A stretch of DNA of 64,000 bases, taken from positions 957,224-1,021,223 of the forward strand of contig JACDOX010000051.1 in the NCBI GenBank assembly GCA_014549065.1, given 5' to 3'. The notes under the pieces were generated by a model that saw only the letters and a program-made list of their open reading frames with translations, had not been told where the DNA came from and made no database searches. The DNA comes from Cardinalis cardinalis. Its lineage: Eukaryota > Chordata > Aves > Passeriformes > Cardinalidae. The position numbers and the translations under genes were made by a program. Every line of letters starts with the position of its first letter. Positions within the stretch are counted from its first letter, which is position 1. Positions 62,040-64,000 of the stretch are shown in pieces.

Positions 62040-62400
62040 CAGTGTCAGGTCATTCTAAAGTACACGCCATACAAAGAATAGGGCTAGAAAATAGTTGTAT
62101 GTAATACTGTTCATTAATATTACATAATTACTGCGCACAAAATAGTTCTCTGGGCAGTGATAAGGATTTTTTTCATAAAAACCAAAGACTCCAAGGCAAT
62201 GTATTCCATTAAAGGGTTGCTTAACATATGAGGGTATATCAATATATAGTACCTTCACCCAGCTGCAGCAAAATGACGAAGCCAGCTTAGTCAAATGAAG
62301 CCATTAGCATGTATAATGTGCTTTACACAAGAGTTAAAAGGTTTATAAAATCATACTTTGATATTGCAATGACCAAGCTGAGATAGGATCTAGCAAACAG
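62040..62400. promoter_or_regulatory. Candidate conserved non-coding block
   Basis: Very AT-rich, low in simple repeats, with ACACGCCATACAAAG, TTCATTAATATTACATAATT, ACTGCGCACAAAA and AAAATGACGAAGCCAGC words and several isolated CpGs. It lacks any open frame over 80 codons and any interspersed repeat. Best explained as a constrained non-coding element or simply old unique DNA. Confidence 0.33.
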
Positions 62401-63551
62401 CAGTTGCAGCTGCATCAGCACAAAAATGAACTGTTGGGTTTTCTCTGCAGTCTAGAGAACATTTTCTGCAGTCTTTGGAAATTGTTCTGGAATTAAAAAG
62501 TTTTCTGTATGTGTAGGCTAATATTAGCAACTGACAGCTTGCCTGGGGTTTTTAGTTCAGCCTTCCTGGAGCAATTGTTTAGGATAAAATGTTGATGCAG
62601 CTTTTCAGGTCTGTTGACTGCTTTTAATACCACTGAATGTGAGCAAGTCCTGTGTCTTCTATGATACACCAGACCTGAAGGAATGTGGAGGAACATCTGA
62701 GTGACTAACAATCCCATAAATGATCCCTTTGAATTTTAATATATCCCACTGAACCCTTCCTAAAATCCCTGTGCTGTAAGTATAGGGTTAATTTTGACTT
62801 TAAATTTGATTTACTAAACTGCATTAATATGCTGTTGGGTGGACAAGATATAGCAACAATGTTTAGTATAAAACTGGAGATCTGAACATCCTAATAGGTC
62901 TTTTGACATTCAAGAAAACATCAGTTGCAGTTTTTGAGACATAAGAAACAGCTGATAAATTTGCCTTTAGAAAAGAGATTCTTATCCTCTTTCTGCTCCT
63001 TTTCTTCTAAGGCAGAAGATTACTTAAATGAGACTTGAATTCTGTGTTTCACCACCAGCAGTGTGAAATAGAAGCAGCAATCTGATGTTTCTGCAGCGTG
63101 AGCAGTGTCAGTGTTTGATGTTCGGGTGTTGAGTCACCAAGGGCTCACCTTTCCCTCCGGATGACACCGTGACAGCTGCAACCAGCAGATGCCTGAGAGC
63201 TGGCAGTGCTTTGATTTAAAAAAAGAGAGGGTTGCTGGCAAGGCATTTTCACAAGGAGTTCCTTCTCAGCTCTGCAAGTCCTTTCACTTCTCCGCTCAAT
63301 GGGACCTTGATTTGATAACACTGGGAGCGTATCACAAACAGCACATCTGCTCTGCCAGGATGAGCTGTGTGACTGAGCTGGAGAGCTGCTTCCTGGGGAT
63401 CCCACTTGCTTTCAGGTTCAGTTTATCTGTGAGCTTATCCTACTAAATGATCATTAGAAATTCCACCTCTTGCGAGGCACACGGCCTTTTGAGTACACCT
63501 GACAAAACTGAGGATGTTCCCCTGTGCTGGGTTTCCCTGGGTGTGGGGCTC
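62401..63551. other. Unique non-coding sequence
   Basis: No gene, repeat or RNA recognised; AT-rich until about 63,100. Confidence 0.5.
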
Positions 63552-63916
63552 TGAAAGGCTGAGCAAACCACAGACCTCAGGGTGACCTTATCACTCTCTG
63601 CAGCTCCTGAAAGGTGCCTGTGCTCAGCTGGGGCTGGGCTCTTTCTCCAGCAGCACTGACACAACCAGAGCACACAGCCTCAAGCTGTGCCAAGGGAAAT
63701 TCAGGTTGGATTTCAGGAAAACGTTTTTCACAGAAAGGGTGATAAAGTTCTGGAACGTTCTGCCCAGGGAGGTGGTGGAGTCCCCATCCCTGGGTGTGTT
63801 TAACAAAGCCTGGATGTGGCACTGGGGGCCAGGGTTTAGTTGAGGCGTTGGGGCTGGGTTGGACTCAATGGTCTTGAAGGTCTCTCCCAACCCAGGGATT
63901 CTGTGATTCTGTGATT
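63552..63916 (+). mobile_element. CR1 LINE 3' end with octamer tail, plus strand
   Basis: Canonical CR1 order: a GACCTCAGGGTGACCTTATC word, CTCTGCAGCTCCTGAAAGG, CCTCAAGCTGTGCCAAGGG, AAATTCAGGTTGGATTTCAGG-like words, CACAGAAAGGGTGATAAAG, TGCCCAGGGAGGTGGTGGAG, TCCCCATCCCTGGGTGTG, GATGTGGCACTGGG, TTGGACTCAATGGTCTTGAA and the tail ATTCTGTGATTCTGTG. This is the best-preserved CR1 terminus in the window, about 365 bp, 5'-truncated, non-coding. Its subfamily type (GTGGTGGAGTC, TTGGACTCAATG) differs from the 40-kb copy. Confidence 0.93.
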
Positions 63917-64000
63917 GTTTCTGACTGAGCAAAAGCAAGCACACGGATTTCTCTACACCAGCTCAGCCACACTCAGTTTTTCCTGTGACCTGAGTCACAG
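63917..64000. other. Unique flank at window end
   Basis: Nothing recognised in the last 84 bases. Confidence 0.5.

Noticed and set aside
1..64000. CRISPR array, tRNA, rRNA, known microRNA or bacterial operon
   Set aside because: No direct repeats with unique spacers of regular length, no cloverleaf or rRNA words, no let-7/miR-9/miR-124/miR-137 seed in hairpin context, and no operon-like dense coding. The window is vertebrate non-coding DNA.

Overview
The window reads as a gene-poor, non-coding stretch of a bird nuclear genome, probably a songbird or close relative. The evidence is at least seven fragments of the CR1 LINE (the dominant avian retrotransposon, recognisable by its 3' region and its ATTCTGTG-type tail), CpG depletion, no mammalian-type SINEs, one probable solo LTR of a type I associate with passerine endogenous retroviruses, and many micro- and minisatellites. 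No complete protein-coding gene, rRNA, tRNA, CRISPR array or bacterial/phage feature can be supported. The longest open frames (up to 320 codons at 17,036-17,998) are by-products of stop-free tandem repeats or GC-rich DNA. The window could be a large intron, an intergenic desert, or both; the sequence alone does not decide this.

Layout. 1-610: flank and a 17-bp minisatellite (20 units, with an 87-bp higher-order repeat). 611-12,370: unique sequence with enhancer-like blocks near 5.2-5.9, 7.3-7.6 and 9.7 kb. 12,371-12,840: probable solo LTR on the minus strand. 16,640-17,622: a CR1 fragment that runs straight into a GC-rich decamer minisatellite, followed by a 170-bp segment duplication and a 51-bp tandem duplication. 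20,744-21,020 and 25,679-25,872: CR1 on the minus strand. 24.5, 26.3 and 32.6 kb: small tandem repeats. 36.3-37.4 and 38.6-39.1 kb: unique AT-rich blocks with retained CpGs, the second containing a plausible but unproven open frame, with a compound tetranucleotide satellite just before it. 40,087-40,330 and 44,002-44,124: CR1 on the plus strand. 45.3-45.7 and 49.8-50.1 kb: further enhancer-like blocks. 57,640-57,941: CR1 on the plus strand. 58.3-59.3 kb: two minus-strand open segments with good splice acceptors, one CpG-rich and the best coding-exon candidate here. 59.3-62.4 kb: AT-rich, repeat-free, likely constrained non-coding DNA. 63,552-63,916: a CR1 with an intact octamer tail.

No cooperating gene system is visible. 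What deserves a second look is the tandem-repeat architecture (a minisatellite fused to a CR1, G-rich on the minus strand), the two possible minus-strand exons at 58-59 kb, and the clusters of unique AT-rich blocks that may be conserved regulatory elements. None of these could be tested by alignment here, and confidences are set accordingly.
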